This document shows, in pieces, positions 1 to 10,566 of a DNA stretch of 64,000 nucleotides. Below the pieces are notes generated by a model. The model did no database searches, was not told where the DNA came from, and was given only the letters and a program-made list of their open reading frames with translations. The first letter of the stretch is position 1. Every line of letters starts with the position of its first letter. Made by a program: the position numbers and the translations under genes. The stretch comes from Acestrorhynchus altus (Eukaryota > Chordata > Actinopteri > Characiformes > Acestrorhynchidae): contig CM067523.1 of the NCBI GenBank assembly GCA_034509495.1, positions 1,962,367 through 2,026,366 of the forward strand, read 5' to 3'.

Positions 1-382
1 CAAGCAGCTTTAGCTCCACAAAAACAGGGCAGCAGAAAGTCTTCTAAAGCAGGGAGAACTCTGAGCCACTGAAACAAGCTTTTTATCTTCTTCTGAGTTT
101 ACCAGGCCTGGACCATCTCAGGGTTGGTCAACGCCAGCCCTGTGAGAAGGAATTAGGTTTGCTGGCGCACGCTCACGCTTGTCCGTGTGATTTGAAATGG
201 TTTTCAGGTGCAATCTTTAGCACAGGACAGGCACTTAAGGGTAAACAGACAGAGAGAAAACAGAGACAGACACTTCCACACCAGGAGACGGACGGGCAGA
301 GATCTAAAGATGGAGTTAAAGTTGGAATCGTTTCTTCAAGGGTGGTTGAAAGTCGAAGCAGCAGAGATGGAGAATTGCACCG
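1..382. other. Unassigned sequence
   Basis: No convincing exon, RNA gene or repeat is visible. Overlapping short reading frames on both strands have no recognisable protein pattern. Confidence 0.5.
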
Positions 383-1240
383 TTGCTTTGTTCTGTCCAT
401 TCTGTGCTTTTTTTTCCAAAGAAGAACAGAAAGATCTTCATCTTCATTTCTTCCTTCCTCTCATATTTTACTTTATCCTTACTTTCTATTTTCTTCAGCA
501 CCATCTGTCTTAGTTCTTCTTCTCCTTGTTCATGTTCCTCTTCTGCTTCTTTTGGTTCTTCTTGTGCCCTTGTCCTACTTTGTCTTCATGATGTTCTTTG
601 TCTCCTTCTTGGTGTTCTTGTTCTTAGTGCCCTTGTTCTTCTTGATGTTAACTTTTCTCATTGTCATTCTTTTCGTTCTTCCTCTTGTTCCTCTTGGTGT
701 TCTTGTTCTACTTGTTCTTGGTGCTCTTGTTCTACTTGTTCTTGGTGTTCTTGTTCTTGTGTTCACATCCTTGTTCCTGTTCTCATTGTTATTCCTCTTG
801 TTGTACATGTTCTTCTTGGTGTTCTTATTCTCTTTCTTGTTCATTTTAGTGTTCTTGCTCCTCTTGTTCATCTTGATAATCTTCTCCTTTTTCTTTTTAT
901 ACTTTACATTCGTCATTGTTTTTCTTTAATCTTCATCATTGGTCTTCCTCGTCTAATCTCTTTAACCTTTTTCGCTTATTTGTTTTTTCATCTTCTCTTT
1001 TAATGCCGTTCTTTATCATGACTCCCTTTTTTCAGTCTACATGTTCCATCTTTAACATCTGGTTCACAATCTTGGTTCTCTCCTCTCTTCTTTCTGCTTT
1101 CTCGCGTGGATTCTCTTCTTCTTTGTCACTTTCTCTTTTCATCTTTCTGTTTCCTCATTTTCAGCTCCATTCATTTTTTCGCCTCTCCTTCTCTTCTCCA
1201 CCTTTTGTTCTCGCTGTGTTTTCAGTTCTACACAGATCGT
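383..1240 (+). repeat. Long polypyrimidine (T/C-rich) low-complexity tract
   Basis: About 850 bases are strongly biased to T and C on the + strand, built from imperfect units such as CTTGTTCTTGGTGTTCTTG. The core at 690-790 repeats with a period near 12 to 24 bases. The bias leaves long open frames on both strands (Leu/Phe/Ser-rich on +, Lys/Asn/Arg-rich on -), which are composition artefacts. Tracts of this kind can form triplex DNA. Confidence 0.9.
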
Positions 1241-1768
1241 GAAAGCCTCTATCGATGTGTCAGCCATGTGTGACTAATTCACCCAGTCCACACTTCAGCA
1301 TGCTCTCTCTAATCTCGATCCAATTCCAAAGCAGCTGCTGTAACGCAGGGGCCGCGGGTGGCCCCCGAGCACTCCAGCCTCACATTACCACGCCTGTTAC
1401 CACAGCTGTCCTGCTGCATCATAGTCTTCATTCCTCTAATTAGGCAATATAATGAAGTAATTAACCAGTAAGTAATTGTGGTTTTTAATATTGTTCACAT
1501 TAGACGCTGAACGGTCGGACTGACAGAGTGAGCACAGCCTTTATTTAGGAGTAATTTCATTATTAGTTCATGATTTATGGAATAGAAAGCTCGGTATGGA
1601 AGAGATCTGAAGCCCAGCAGAAGATATTGCTCATGGATTGTCATAGAAGAACAGCTCTTGGTTCCGTGGAAAACCGTCTTGGAACATGAAAAATCAGAAG
1701 AACCTTCACAAACACCAGGTACCTTCATGACTCTTATCAACACTGAAACATTACTTTGGTGCAATAAT
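1241..1768. other. Unique non-coding sequence, AATTA-rich in part
   Basis: No gene or repeat recognised. The block at 1430-1500 holds several AATTA and TAATTA-like sites, the kind bound by homeodomain proteins, in otherwise complex sequence. It could be conserved regulatory DNA; that is inference only. Confidence 0.3.
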
Positions 1769-2160
1769 ATATGGACAAATGTATTGGGACACCTGTCTAT
1801 TCATCATTCAACAGTTTATCCTGTGCTTGTCTGAGTAACTGTCTCTACTGTCCAGAGACAACCTTCTACTAGGTTCTGGAGCATTGCAGGGAGGACCTGA
1901 TTGCATTCAGTGACAAAAGTATAAGTGAGGTCAGAATGTTGGATGATCACCACCCCACCTCTTCCTCAACTCTCCAACTCATCCCAAAAGTCCTGTATGC
2001 ACTTTGGAGGGGTTTTAAACCCCTCTAGTCCATGCCTAGCATGAGACATGGTGCCAATATGTTTATGTTTGTTCATCTGCTCCAAGAACTGGAGTGCACT
2101 GGACATCATATGGACATTGCTTTTCGGCTAAATCTTGTTGGTCCATCATGGGAAGATGGA
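1769..2160 (+). mobile_element. MITE-A copy 1
   Basis: It opens with a terminus close to GGACAAAAGTATTGGGAC (here ATGGACAAATGTATTGGGAC). Internal landmarks shared with the other copies follow: CTGTCTCTACTGTCCAGAG, a TGATTGCATTCAGTGA block, GATGATCACCACCCCACC, and CCAACTCATCCCAAAAGT. No protein is encoded. It looks like a non-autonomous element of Tc1/mariner type; the 3-prime end is not clear. Confidence 0.7.
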
Positions 2161-2988
2161 CCACAGCTGTGAAAATAAGACTGATGAAGAAGTTGAGTAC
2201 AATCCCAAATTTGTCTTTCTGAACCTAGTCTAACTTTGTTTGGCTCACTTTGTTTTTTGCCTCATAAGTTCTGGCAGTTCCTTCAGGAAATGCATATCTA
2301 GTACTTACTCATAACAGGGATCAAGTTGAGCCATAGAACTGATGAACAATGTGGCATGAATACTGTTCTATGGTTCTCATCAGTACTGTAGGTCACGTGA
2401 CTGTCTACACCTGAAGCGCATTATGGTCAACAGAAAGGGTCACTCTTAACTTCGTCTTGTTTACAAAAATACTTCTCCAAGGAAGGTTCCCCTGAAAGGC
2501 TTAATTAGGTGCCACCGTTTGTGCAACCTGGTAAGACACTGGCGTGGAGAGATAACGAGGGAGTGAGAGAGCTACACTTCACAGCAAAGTTTATTCTGAA
2601 GTTTGTTCCCTCAAACCCCTTGTTCAGCTAAACAGACAGACTCCATATGGTGTTTTGTCTGCATAACGTGATTGATACGCAAACTGAGATGGATGAGGCA
2701 GGTTTTTTATTGACAGACGCTGAGCTATTAGCTTCAGCGCATAATAATTTTGACATATTTCGCAACATATATAAATAGACAGGCCAACACGAACCTCCGC
2801 AGTGAGACTGCTGGTGTTGCTTCAGCACGTTGCATTTGAAATGAAAGTCTGACTGTGAGGTTAATGAACTCCTGGAGGGTGGAATTCCTGCTCCAGCTGA
2901 TTAAACTCACCTGTTAACTGCCAGATCCCTCAGGTTCTCCAGCCATGGACTAAAACTCCTCCAAAGAGATGCTATAAATATGTCTCTG
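2161..2988. other. Unassigned sequence
   Basis: No exon or repeat is recognised. The segment 2640-2830 is AT-rich but complex and free of tandem repeats, a possible conserved non-coding element. Confidence 0.3.
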
Positions 2989-3050
2989 AGGGCCCTTTTC
3001 CACCAACATGGAACGAGCTCCACGCTGGTTCACCTAATTTGGAACCTTTT
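2989..3050 (-). mobile_element. Possible terminus of element B
   Basis: The sequence reads GGGCCCTTTTCCACCAACAT followed by GGAAC and a GGTTC run. This resembles the ends of element B, whose longer copies lie at 11.8, 26.8 and 28.6 kb and whose ends mention CCACCAACAAAAATAGG and GGAACCT-type runs. Only about 60 bases are kept. Confidence 0.35.
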
Positions 3051-4079
3051 AGTGCAATTCCAACATTAAGAATAATAATAATAAGAGCAATAAGAGCAAT
3101 GACAAACCATTCATCTCACACAGTGTCTTCTTCTACATCTAATCACCAAAAGTAGATCCAGATGGTCTGTTTCCTATTTTCTACGATCCTCTTCTTCCCT
3201 TTGTTCTGAGGTTCTAGTATTAATGCCATTAATGCCTGGTAACACTGGTTGAAGCTCATAGCTAACATGCAAATGCTACAGTGGTGATGCTGGACAAGAT
3301 CAGATGGTTTTCCTACTGAGGCGGGTGCAGGAGATGTGTTGGAAGAAGGGGAAGGAGGTGCCAATGATCTCTGCTGCTCTCATTATGCTCTGAAGGGTCT
3401 TCTGGAAGATGCAGTGCACTCACTGTACCACACAGTGATACGGAAGGTCAGGTCTTGGAATGGCACCATTTTAGAAGGTGCACATTAGTGGGGTTGGGGC
3501 TCTAGATCTTCTCAGTTTGTGGAGGAGGTAGAGGCACTGGTGGGCTTTAAACTGGGTAAGTTTTGTAGTTGGTTATGTGTGTTTAATGGCTGTATGTTAC
3601 TCTGATTCGGAGTTATAAACCCTTGAAATTGGCATGTAGCTGCCTGCAAAGTGTGGATCTCAGGTTCTAAGAGTTAAGATATGTGGCAGCTGGTGATTGG
3701 TTGAAGGAAAAGGCTTTCATTTCTAGATGTTTTGTAGGAGCAGCATTTTGATCAGATACTTTTGATCTTCTGCTGAAGTTGCACCTTGGAATGACAAGAG
3801 CAGCGCTCCTGGAGGACGAGATTAGGATTCTCGGTACACCTTTGTTGACTTGCAATGAAGTTTTGTGTGGCAGGGAGTCGGTTTGTTTTAATAGGGCCAT
3901 CAGAAACATTGACATCTACAAATAACGAGTAGTGCCATTCGCGGAAGCCTGTAAAGGAGAAAAGCAAAGGCATCTTTATTGATGACTAACTTTCTGGCAC
4001 CAAAGAAGCCATTGGAAGCCATCATTAGAAGAGGTTTTGAAGGCATTCTGGGACTTTTATCATCCCGGGAAAAAACATT
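3051..4079. other. Unassigned sequence upstream of a gag-like relic
   Basis: No gene is recognised. The part from about 3660 may be decayed 5-prime sequence of the retroelement whose gag-like piece follows, since it has the same orientation and no other identity, but no motif proves this. Confidence 0.3.
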
Positions 4080-4361
4080 GTGAGCAAAATGCTTCAGTTT
4101 CCATGCAAAGTGGAGTTTCTAGCTGAGCCAATAGCTGTGCTAAAGAGCTTATCCTCCACGCGTGAATTCGATACATTGCTAGAAGGGCAACTCCATGACC
4201 AACTGGTTTACGGCATTAGAGGCAAAGAACTGAGAGCTCAATTGCTTAGCACAGCTTATTGTGAAAACATGGCCTGGGTGAAAGTCACGGACAGTTCTGA
4301 GCTGCATCACGGCAGGCACGAAAACGTTCCTTCCAAAAATACTGAGGACAGAAAGACATGA
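4080..4361 (+). pseudogene. Ty3/gypsy-like gag relic
   Basis: A 93-codon open frame contains E-F-D-T-L-L-E-G-Q-L-H-D-Q-L-V-Y-G-I-R near residues 29-47, then K-E-L-R-A-Q-L-L-S. The spacing of acidic-hydrophobic residues, the L-x-D-Q-x-V-x-G-I core and the following R-x-x-L-L match the capsid region of vertebrate Ty3/gypsy Gag proteins as I know them. Nothing before or after is intact: no zinc knuckle or protease follows in frame. An RNase H-like relic lies 1.4 kb downstream on the same strand, so both may come from one decayed element. Identification rests on pattern similarity, not on a search. Confidence 0.5.
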
Positions 4362-4920
4362 GCAGACATAAAGGAGGCCTCATGGGACTACAAAGATAAT
4401 ACAAGTGAAAGACAGGAGGGTCAGCTGGAGTCAAGTGCATCTGGACTAAGACCAAAGGACGTTCAACTTTGTGAGACCCATTTTGGACCTTTCAACGGGG
4501 CAATATGTATAGCCGGGGTTCTCAAAGAACACAGCCCAGGTGGTCTATGATCTATCCATAGGTTCTAAAGCAAAAATCATCAGTGGACCATCTAAGGTTC
4601 CCCTAGGACTTGCCTGCGAAGCATTGCTGTAAAGAACTATTCTTGTAAATTAGATGTGTGAAGGTGAGGAACTTTCTTAAAGGTGGATCTGTCGGCTCTA
4701 AATACTAAATGTAAGCAAAATTTAACACTTAGAAACCCGAGATCTGCACTTTGCAAGCAGTCACATGTCATTTTTTAATCTTCATATCTCAGGATCAGAG
4801 TAACCTACAGACATGATACACATAACACACTAGTAAGACATGGTTTCCAACTGAATTAAATCCCAGTTTAAACATCACAGGAGCTTCCAGTGCATGTTTA
4901 CTGCTCTGGCCACGTGAACA
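4362..4920. other. Unassigned sequence between retroelement relics
   Basis: No motif is readable. Its position between gag-like and RNase H-like pieces makes decayed pol sequence possible. Confidence 0.3.
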
Positions 4921-5070
4921 TGATCAACCTGCATACAGACTCTGACTGATCAGAGAGAGGGGGCGGGGCTGATGATCAACCTGCATACAGACTCTGACTG
5001 ATCAGAGAGAGGGGGCGGGGCTGATGCTCAGCCTGCATACAGAGTCTGACTGATCAGAGGGGGAGGGGCT
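4921..5070 (+). repeat. 52-bp minisatellite, about 2.8 copies
   Basis: Units start at 4921, 4973 and 5025, exactly 52 bases apart, each with CCTGCATACAGA, CTGACTGATCAGAG and a GGGGCGGGGCT or GGGGAGGGGCT tail. The first two units are nearly identical; the third has lost a few bases. Confidence 0.95.
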
Positions 5071-5540
5071 AATGAGGTCACTTATCCAGTGGGAGGGGCT
5101 GTATGCTCTGTTTCTTTCCTTATACAGTGTTCAAATTTCAGAATAGAAATGCTGAGAATATTAATACATAAATAACAAAAATAATAAAGCATATTCAGGT
5201 TGCATTTTTATTTTATTTGGATCACTGACAAGTATTTCGAAGAAATTCTATTAATATTAAAAATGTCCTTTTTTTTAGTCTTTAAAAGCAAAAAAATACC
5301 ATATAAATAAATTTTTTTCAACATGATCAAATTCATTCAAATATTTAAATAATATTTGTACTTCAAGCCCTTTTCCAGCTGGTCTAATGACAATCCTGAG
5401 TGGAAAGATTACAAGATATAGGTCTCATTTCACATCTTATAAATCACATTTTTCAAATGATGAAGGGCATTTCTTCATCTCTCAGTATACTGTAGTTAAA
5501 CTGAAGGTCAAATGTCCAGATGTTTAAATATATAAGGGTG
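5071..5540. other. AT-rich unassigned sequence
   Basis: AT-rich with poly-A and poly-T runs and AATAAA-like strings. No gene or repeat is recognised. Confidence 0.5.
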
Positions 5541-5575
5541 GTCATGGGGTGTCCTAACTTTCTCACACGACTGTA
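5541..5575 (+). mobile_element. Tc1-like inverted-repeat terminus
   Basis: The string GGGGTGTCCTAACTTTCTCA followed by CACGACTGTA matches the end of fish Tc1-like elements that run ...GTGTCCTAACTTTTTCACATGACTGTA as I know them. No transposase is attached. Confidence 0.5.
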
Positions 5576-5589
5576 TGCAATAAGCTCAC

Positions 5590-5885
5590 TGAATGCAGAC
5601 CTTTTCTTGACTTACTGTCGTGTTCATTCGGATTCACTGAGAACCCTTCCACAGTAAAACCTGTCCTCACTGCCTGTCGAGCAGCTTTTGAGATGCAAAC
5701 ACTGAGCCGACATCTTCAGCAGTCTTTATGTCTTCTGACTCACTGCTACCATGTTCGCCTGCGATGCTTCATCTTACAGGGGACAAGCTGTAATCTCACA
5801 GGAGATGTCAGGCAGTGCAGAAAAACCCATTACGCATGCTTTTCAATCAGGGTTGAGCAGTTCACAAATTGAAAAAAGCAGCCCA
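5590..5885 (+). pseudogene. Ty3/gypsy RNase H-like relic, copy 1
   Basis: In one frame from 5751 the peptide begins M-F-A-C-D-A-S-S-Y and continues with A-V-I-S, E-K-P-I-T-H-A-F and S-S-S-Q-I-E-K. This is the order and spacing of the start of RNase H in vertebrate Ty3/gypsy Pol, where A-C-D-A-S-x-Y carries the first catalytic Asp. The stretch before it, in another frame, encodes L-L-T-H-C-Y-H-V-R-L, matching the usual V-L-T-H-Y-D-P linker, so a frameshift separates the two. The frame then diverges and stops. A second, more diverged copy lies 1.1 kb downstream. Confidence 0.6.
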
Positions 5886-6240
5886 GTTGGCTTAGACCCA
5901 CCCATTTTCATCTATCAGGCCTTATTTCTACAGCTTTACAAAGTTGGGGATGTTTGGTGGTATGTTTTATGTAATACATTAAGGCTGTTTTATGGAATTT
6001 ACTGTCTCACTTGGCAACTTTAGTCACATAACTTGATGGCAATGGTCAAAACCCAATCTGTACCAAGGCTTGACCCACTATCCCTCACGACGCATGGACG
6101 AGGGACGCATTTGGTTATGTTCTGGAACCAAAGTGGTGGAACAAACTTCCTCTGGGGGTCCAAACAGTCATTTACTGTCTTCAAACAGTGACTGAAGAGC
6201 ATTTAACTCATTAAAGGATTATGATCATAGTAGGTCTTGT
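5886..6240. other. Unassigned sequence
   Basis: Decayed sequence after the RNase H-like relic. No motif is recognised. Confidence 0.4.
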
Positions 6241-6600
6241 GTATTCTTGTGACTCAGATTCAGGACTAGAATCTGCCTTTCACTCCAGGGACTTGACTCC
6301 TCACCAGGAACTACACACTCGACTCTACCTTCCATTCCAGGGATTTAAGACTTCATTCAGCCTTCCACTCCAGAGGCTGAGGACTTGAATTAGCCTTCCA
6401 CTCCAGGAATTAAAGACTCAACTCTACCTTCCATCCCAGGGACCCCAGACTCCCTTCAGCCTTCCTCAGCAGAATCTCAAAACCTGTCTCAGCTTTCCAC
6501 CCCAGAGACTCAGGACTAGAATCAACCGTCCATTCCAGAGACTCAGGACTTGAATCAAGCTTCCACTCCAGAGACCCAAGACTGACATCTTAAAGATAAT
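6241..6600 (+). repeat. Degenerate tandem repeat, about 30-bp period
   Basis: Imperfect units contain CCTTCCACTCCAGAGACTCA and GGACTTGAATCAG-like parts, about ten in a row with indels. A related GACTC-rich tract follows at 7265-7990. Confidence 0.75.
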
Positions 6601-6659
6601 GACAGTTAGTATCCTATTCAAGAGAGGACATGAGCATTTAGCTCCAAAGGATCTCATTC

Positions 6660-6975
6660 ACGTCTCTCAGTTTACTGTCATGTTCTTCATATATTCACAG
6701 AGAACCTTTCAGTTCCTATGAAACCAAAGCGTTATTACAGAAATGTAAACTATAGAACACTGCCTACCAAACAGCTTTTGAGAAGCAAACACTGAGCTGA
6801 CATCTTCAACGGTCTTTAGGTGTTCTGATCCACTGCTAGTATATTAGCCTGTGATATTTCAGCTTACAAGGTATGGGCTGTAATCTCAGGCATGATGTCA
6901 GGCTTTAAAGAAAAACCCATTACACATGCCTTTCAGTCAGGGTTCAGCTCCTCACAAATTTCAAAAAGCAGCACT
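6660..6975 (+). pseudogene. Ty3/gypsy RNase H-like relic, copy 2
   Basis: This segment is clearly related to 5610-5885. Shared stretches include GCAAACACTGAGC, GACATCTTCA, GCTGTAATCTCA and GAAAAACCCATTAC. In one frame it reads L-A-C-D-I-S-A-Y, then A-V-I-S, E-K-P-I-T-H-A-F-Q-S-G and S-S-S-Q-I, open across about 45 codons. The catalytic Asp of A-C-D is kept. It is either a local duplication of copy 1 or an independent insertion. Confidence 0.6.
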
Positions 6976-7031
6976 AAGCATATGATGATTAAAGTCCAAA
7001 ACCAGAATGGTCTAGATATGACTGTCTAACT

Positions 7032-7218
7032 CAGTGTTTCTCAGTTTCAGTCCTGTAGGCCACCCTGCCCTGCACATGTTAGAGGACTCCATGCTTTAAC
7101 ACCCCCCTGCAGCTCGGAAAGGGCTTGTTAATGAGCCGATGAGTTGAATCAGGGGTACCGGGAGCAGGGAAAATCTGCAGGGCAGTGGTGTCTCCAGGAC
7201 CAGGGTTGAGAAACACTG
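7032..7218 (+). mobile_element. Complete short hAT-type MITE with terminal inverted repeats
   Basis: The left end CAGTGTTTCTCA and the right end TGAGAAACACTG are perfect 12-base inverted repeats enclosing 187 bases. The flanking octamers GTCTAACT and GTTGAACT agree at six of eight positions, consistent with a decayed 8-bp target duplication as made by hAT elements. The inner ends resemble the common fish element with CTGGTCCTGGAG and CTCCAGGACCAG next to the termini. It encodes no protein. Confidence 0.85.
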
Positions 7219-7264
7219 GTTGAACTGTCGAAGCAGTGGCAGTAGTGTGATGCATGTTTGTTAG

Positions 7265-7990
7265 TGTGGGGACTTTGCTGTTCTCCCAGACTCTCCCCTA
7301 AGAGACTCATAACTAGACTCATTTGAATCATTGCTCGATACGACTTGAGACTCATGAATTTGCACGACAGAGATTCAAGACTCAACATGGTCTGGCATCT
7401 CAGAGAAGACCCCACTAACTCAAAACTCAGTATCTCAACAAAGACTCAAGATTCGAATTCAACTGGCACACCCAAGACTCGAACATGACTCAGATCCCAG
7501 AGATCAAAGACTCTGATTCTCTCTGCAGAGGCTTAAGACCAGACTCAGACTCACACCCTATAGATAGAAGCATGGACTCCACAGTGATTGAACTCAAGAC
7601 TTGACTTTGACTCTTACCTTTGACTCAAGACTCTGACTCCCTCCACAAATACTCAGGTTGACTCTGGCACTGGACTGAAACCTCAAATTGGACTCACGTC
7701 TTCGAGATTTGCCTGCAGACTCAAATTAGACCCCAGGAACTCCAGTTTTGACTCAATATGGAGTCACACTACAAAGATTCAAGACTTGACTCAAAGTAGC
7801 AGCCAGAAACTCATGACTCAACTCAGACTCCCACCTCCAGAGACTCCTCAAAACTCGAGTCGGACTCAAACCCAAGAGACTCAAAACTTGACTCAGACTT
7901 GCCTCAGATTGCAGAATTCCAACTTAACTTGTACTCAACTCAACAATGAGCTCACGATCTTTGATCAGCTGACGTTCAGAGAAATATGAG
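7265..7990 (+). repeat. GACTC-rich degenerate tandem repeat
   Basis: Short imperfect units around CAAGACTCGACTC, CCAGAGACTCA and GACTCAGACTC recur for over 700 bases. The 67-codon frame at 7786-7989 is a by-product. The composition resembles the tract at 6241-6600, so the two may be one array interrupted by the RNase H-like copy and the MITE. Confidence 0.7.
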
Positions 7991-8469
7991 TGCGACACCC
8001 AGGTGATGTTTTCTGATATCCAAAAAGTTTTAGGAGCGTGTCGAAGTGAAAGAAGATGTCAACTCAGCATCCTACCATCTTTTCATCTCAGGGGCTGAAG
8101 AGGCTGCTGTCGACCTCTGAGCAGTCACCTGAGAAGCACAGACAGATCCACGTTATGCTTTAGAAGATTGGGCCGACAGATTTTTTATTCAATTACAGAA
8201 ACACTCGGCGGGGTGCTGCAGGGAACGGCCCCTCTGAATTTTTTCTAAAACGGCATGAACAAAGAAGTTCAGTCTCAAGTTCAACCAAAACTCTCCACTG
8301 AAAACATCTGGAGAACAAACAACCCGCTGAGCTTCATCCCCATCGCAAGGAGCTGAGGATGAGATGTTCAGGAGGGGATGCAACAACATGAACACCAGAA
8401 TGTATGGATGTGTGATGAGGAGGGGAAGTGTGAAAGTGGTTTTTGACAATCGGTGAGATGGTGAACTAG
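7991..8469. other. Unassigned sequence next to a Tc1 relic
   Basis: No motif is recognised. The 137-codon minus frame from 8189 to 8602 runs across this block and the Tc1 relic that follows and shows no family pattern. Confidence 0.4.
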
Positions 8470-8590
8470 GGCCTCCTTTTGCAGCCAATACAGCGTCAAT
8501 TCGTCTTGCGAATGACATTTTTTGGATACAATCCGAGTCAGGAAGCTTAGCCGTCCTGAGAGGTACAGTCAGAGAAGCATGTGGACTGAG
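8470..8590 (-). mobile_element. Internally deleted Tc1-like relic
   Basis: The string TTTTGCAGCCAATACAGCG with CAATTCGTCTTGCGAATGAC matches the 3-prime transposase region (antisense) of a common fish Tc1-like element as I know it. It is joined directly to TTTTTTGGATACAATCCGAG, which in that element lies far away in the N-terminal coding region. The DDE core is therefore missing. Confidence 0.55.
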
Positions 8591-9645
8591 GCAGTAGAAC
8601 AAAAGTGCACGATTTTACTCTAATATGACGTTACGCAGTTCTGGAGGGAGGTTCTGCTGCAGTTCCATAGTGCAGTAGCGGCGTTCCCGTCCGGAGTGGG
8701 AACGACAGAGATGCCCTTCTCCCTGTTACTGTCGGTGGAGCATCAACATGACCCTGCAGCTGCTGTTGAAAGTTGAACCGATAGGAAAACTAGTTGAAGA
8801 ATTGAAGACGGAGAGAACGGATGAGGTATGTACAGACAAGATACCGGAAGAAAGTGTGTTTATTTAGCCTTTACCTGGAGTGACACAGCATTCATTATGC
8901 ACCCCCTGCTCCAACCCTGACCTTTAACCACAATCCGTCACTCCCCCCTCGTTTACACACCCTCATTAGCAGAATTTAACCTTTAGCAGAGAATGGGGAG
9001 GTGGGGCAAGAGGGGCTTCAGACCATTCATCAGCTCCCTGCAGTGTCCGGGTTCAGTCTAAAACAATAAATGAACAATTACACTGAGGGACGACGCCCCC
9101 TTCAGGACCACTTATGGAAATCAGAAACTCAGAAACAGCCTGTGAACCATTAACCCTTTAAGCCTCAGGCTTCCCGTCTCCATGGTACATTTCTGTGTAT
9201 GAAAATGGGCAAAATGCATGTTTTAAGCTGAATAAATGAAATTTGGCAGATATGAAATCACTTTAAATGTAATAAATATAAAATACTGGACGGTTTAATT
9301 TTTCAGATAAATGGTGAAAAAGCTTTTTCACAGTGTTATAATGTTTTGAGATGCACTAATGGATTAAATGAAGCCGCTTTATGCATGAAACTTATTAAAA
9401 GTTTATTACATGCATATGTGCTCATACTTAAGTCCTCAGAAAATTCCTGTTTATGAGTTATGTGCTCGTATTTATGACACGATGAGGACTGAGAATGGAT
9501 GCCATAAATGTATTTTTTTACTTTTTTGTTTGTTTTTACTGAAAGAAATGTGTTCATCGAAACTCTGTTTTTAATATATAGTTAACAGGTTCGTTTGATT
9601 CATTTTTTAATACGTTACAAAAACGTTTCCTTATCTACATTATAT
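8591..9645. other. Unassigned sequence, AT-rich from 9170
   Basis: No gene is visible. The part 9170-9640 is AT-rich and complex, without tandem repeats. Confidence 0.45.
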
Positions 9646-9678
9646 ATCTATCTGTCTATCTAGCTAGCTAGCTAGCAA

Positions 9679-9709
<31 letters not shown>
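9646..9709. repeat. CTAT/CTAG tetranucleotide then CT microsatellite
   Basis: CTAT, CTGT and CTAG units at 9646-9676 include four overlapping self-complementary CTAG/GCTAGC steps, followed by a CT tract to 9709. Confidence 0.95.
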
Positions 9710-9714
9710 TTAGC

Positions 9715-9975
9715 TCTTTAGTTTAGCTCCACCCTTTTAGTCTACAGCAGTCCCTCTCATTAATCTAAGTGTATTTTAGCTCCACCCATTTTTCCACACA
9801 GCAGTTAAGCCCCACCCATTCAGCCTACAGTAGCTTATTCCCTGTCATCCCCTCTTATTAGTCATACACCATGGTCCCACCCATCCTACACCATGGTCCC
9901 ACCCATTCAACCTACATAAGTTTTTAATAGTACCAATTAATCTGACAGCTTCTTGGCTCCTCCCCTTATTTACAT
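9715..9975 (+). repeat. AGCTCCACCC minisatellite-related segment, copy 1
   Basis: Irregular units of TTAGCTCCACCCATT and CCTACAGCAGTT type. They are the reverse complement of the 29-bp array at 23.8 kb. The stretch from 9765 is repeated almost word for word at 11115-11325. Confidence 0.85.
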
Positions 9976-10500
9976 ACTATTTTAACTGACCATTCAGCCT
10001 AGAATAAACTAGTTTGCTCTCAGAATGAACACAGAATTACAAATATCTTCCCACATATCCCACACTGGAAGAAATAATAATAAACATACACCCATATGGC
10101 TGTAAATTCTAAACATAAACATAAAATATAACATAAAACATCATTTCAGGGATGAAATGAAAACAGACTGAAATGATGGTTTGTGTAAATCAGCTGTGAA
10201 CTTCAGACACAGCAGAAGGAGATCAGGCTGAGTTTCCCTTTAACCCTTTAACAGCAGTTCTGCTTTACGTGCTCTGGGACATTGTGCTTCAGGAGGTTTG
10301 AATACGACCCACACTGATCTGAGCTGAATTGAGTTCAGACAAAAGAACATCACCCAGTGAATTGCGATGCAGGCAGGCAGATGTCAGCTTTATCCCATCT
10401 GGAAGAGCAGGAGCGCTGGAGATGTCCCTGGAGTTTTTTCGGAAACAGCTGGTAATTGTGTTGGCTAAGCTGCCTCTGCACTGACCTGCCTCTGCTGTCC

Positions 10501-10503
<3 letters not shown>
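9976..10503. other. Unassigned sequence
   Basis: No gene or repeat is recognised. The segment 10380-10500 is complex and repeat-free, a possible conserved element. Confidence 0.35.
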
Positions 10504-10553
<50 letters not shown>

Positions 10554-10566
10554 CCTCTCTCTCTCT
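10504..10566. repeat. CT microsatellite
   Basis: Nearly pure CT dinucleotides, about 63 bases. Long frames crossing it are artefacts. Confidence 0.98.

Noticed and set aside
159..1003. 256- and 206-codon hydrophobic frames resembling multi-pass membrane proteins
   Set aside because: They come from the polypyrimidine tract, in which Leu, Phe, Ser and Val codons dominate in any frame; no domain pattern.
8189..8602. 137-codon minus frame as a new gene
   Set aside because: Overlaps an internally deleted Tc1 relic and has no pattern of its own.
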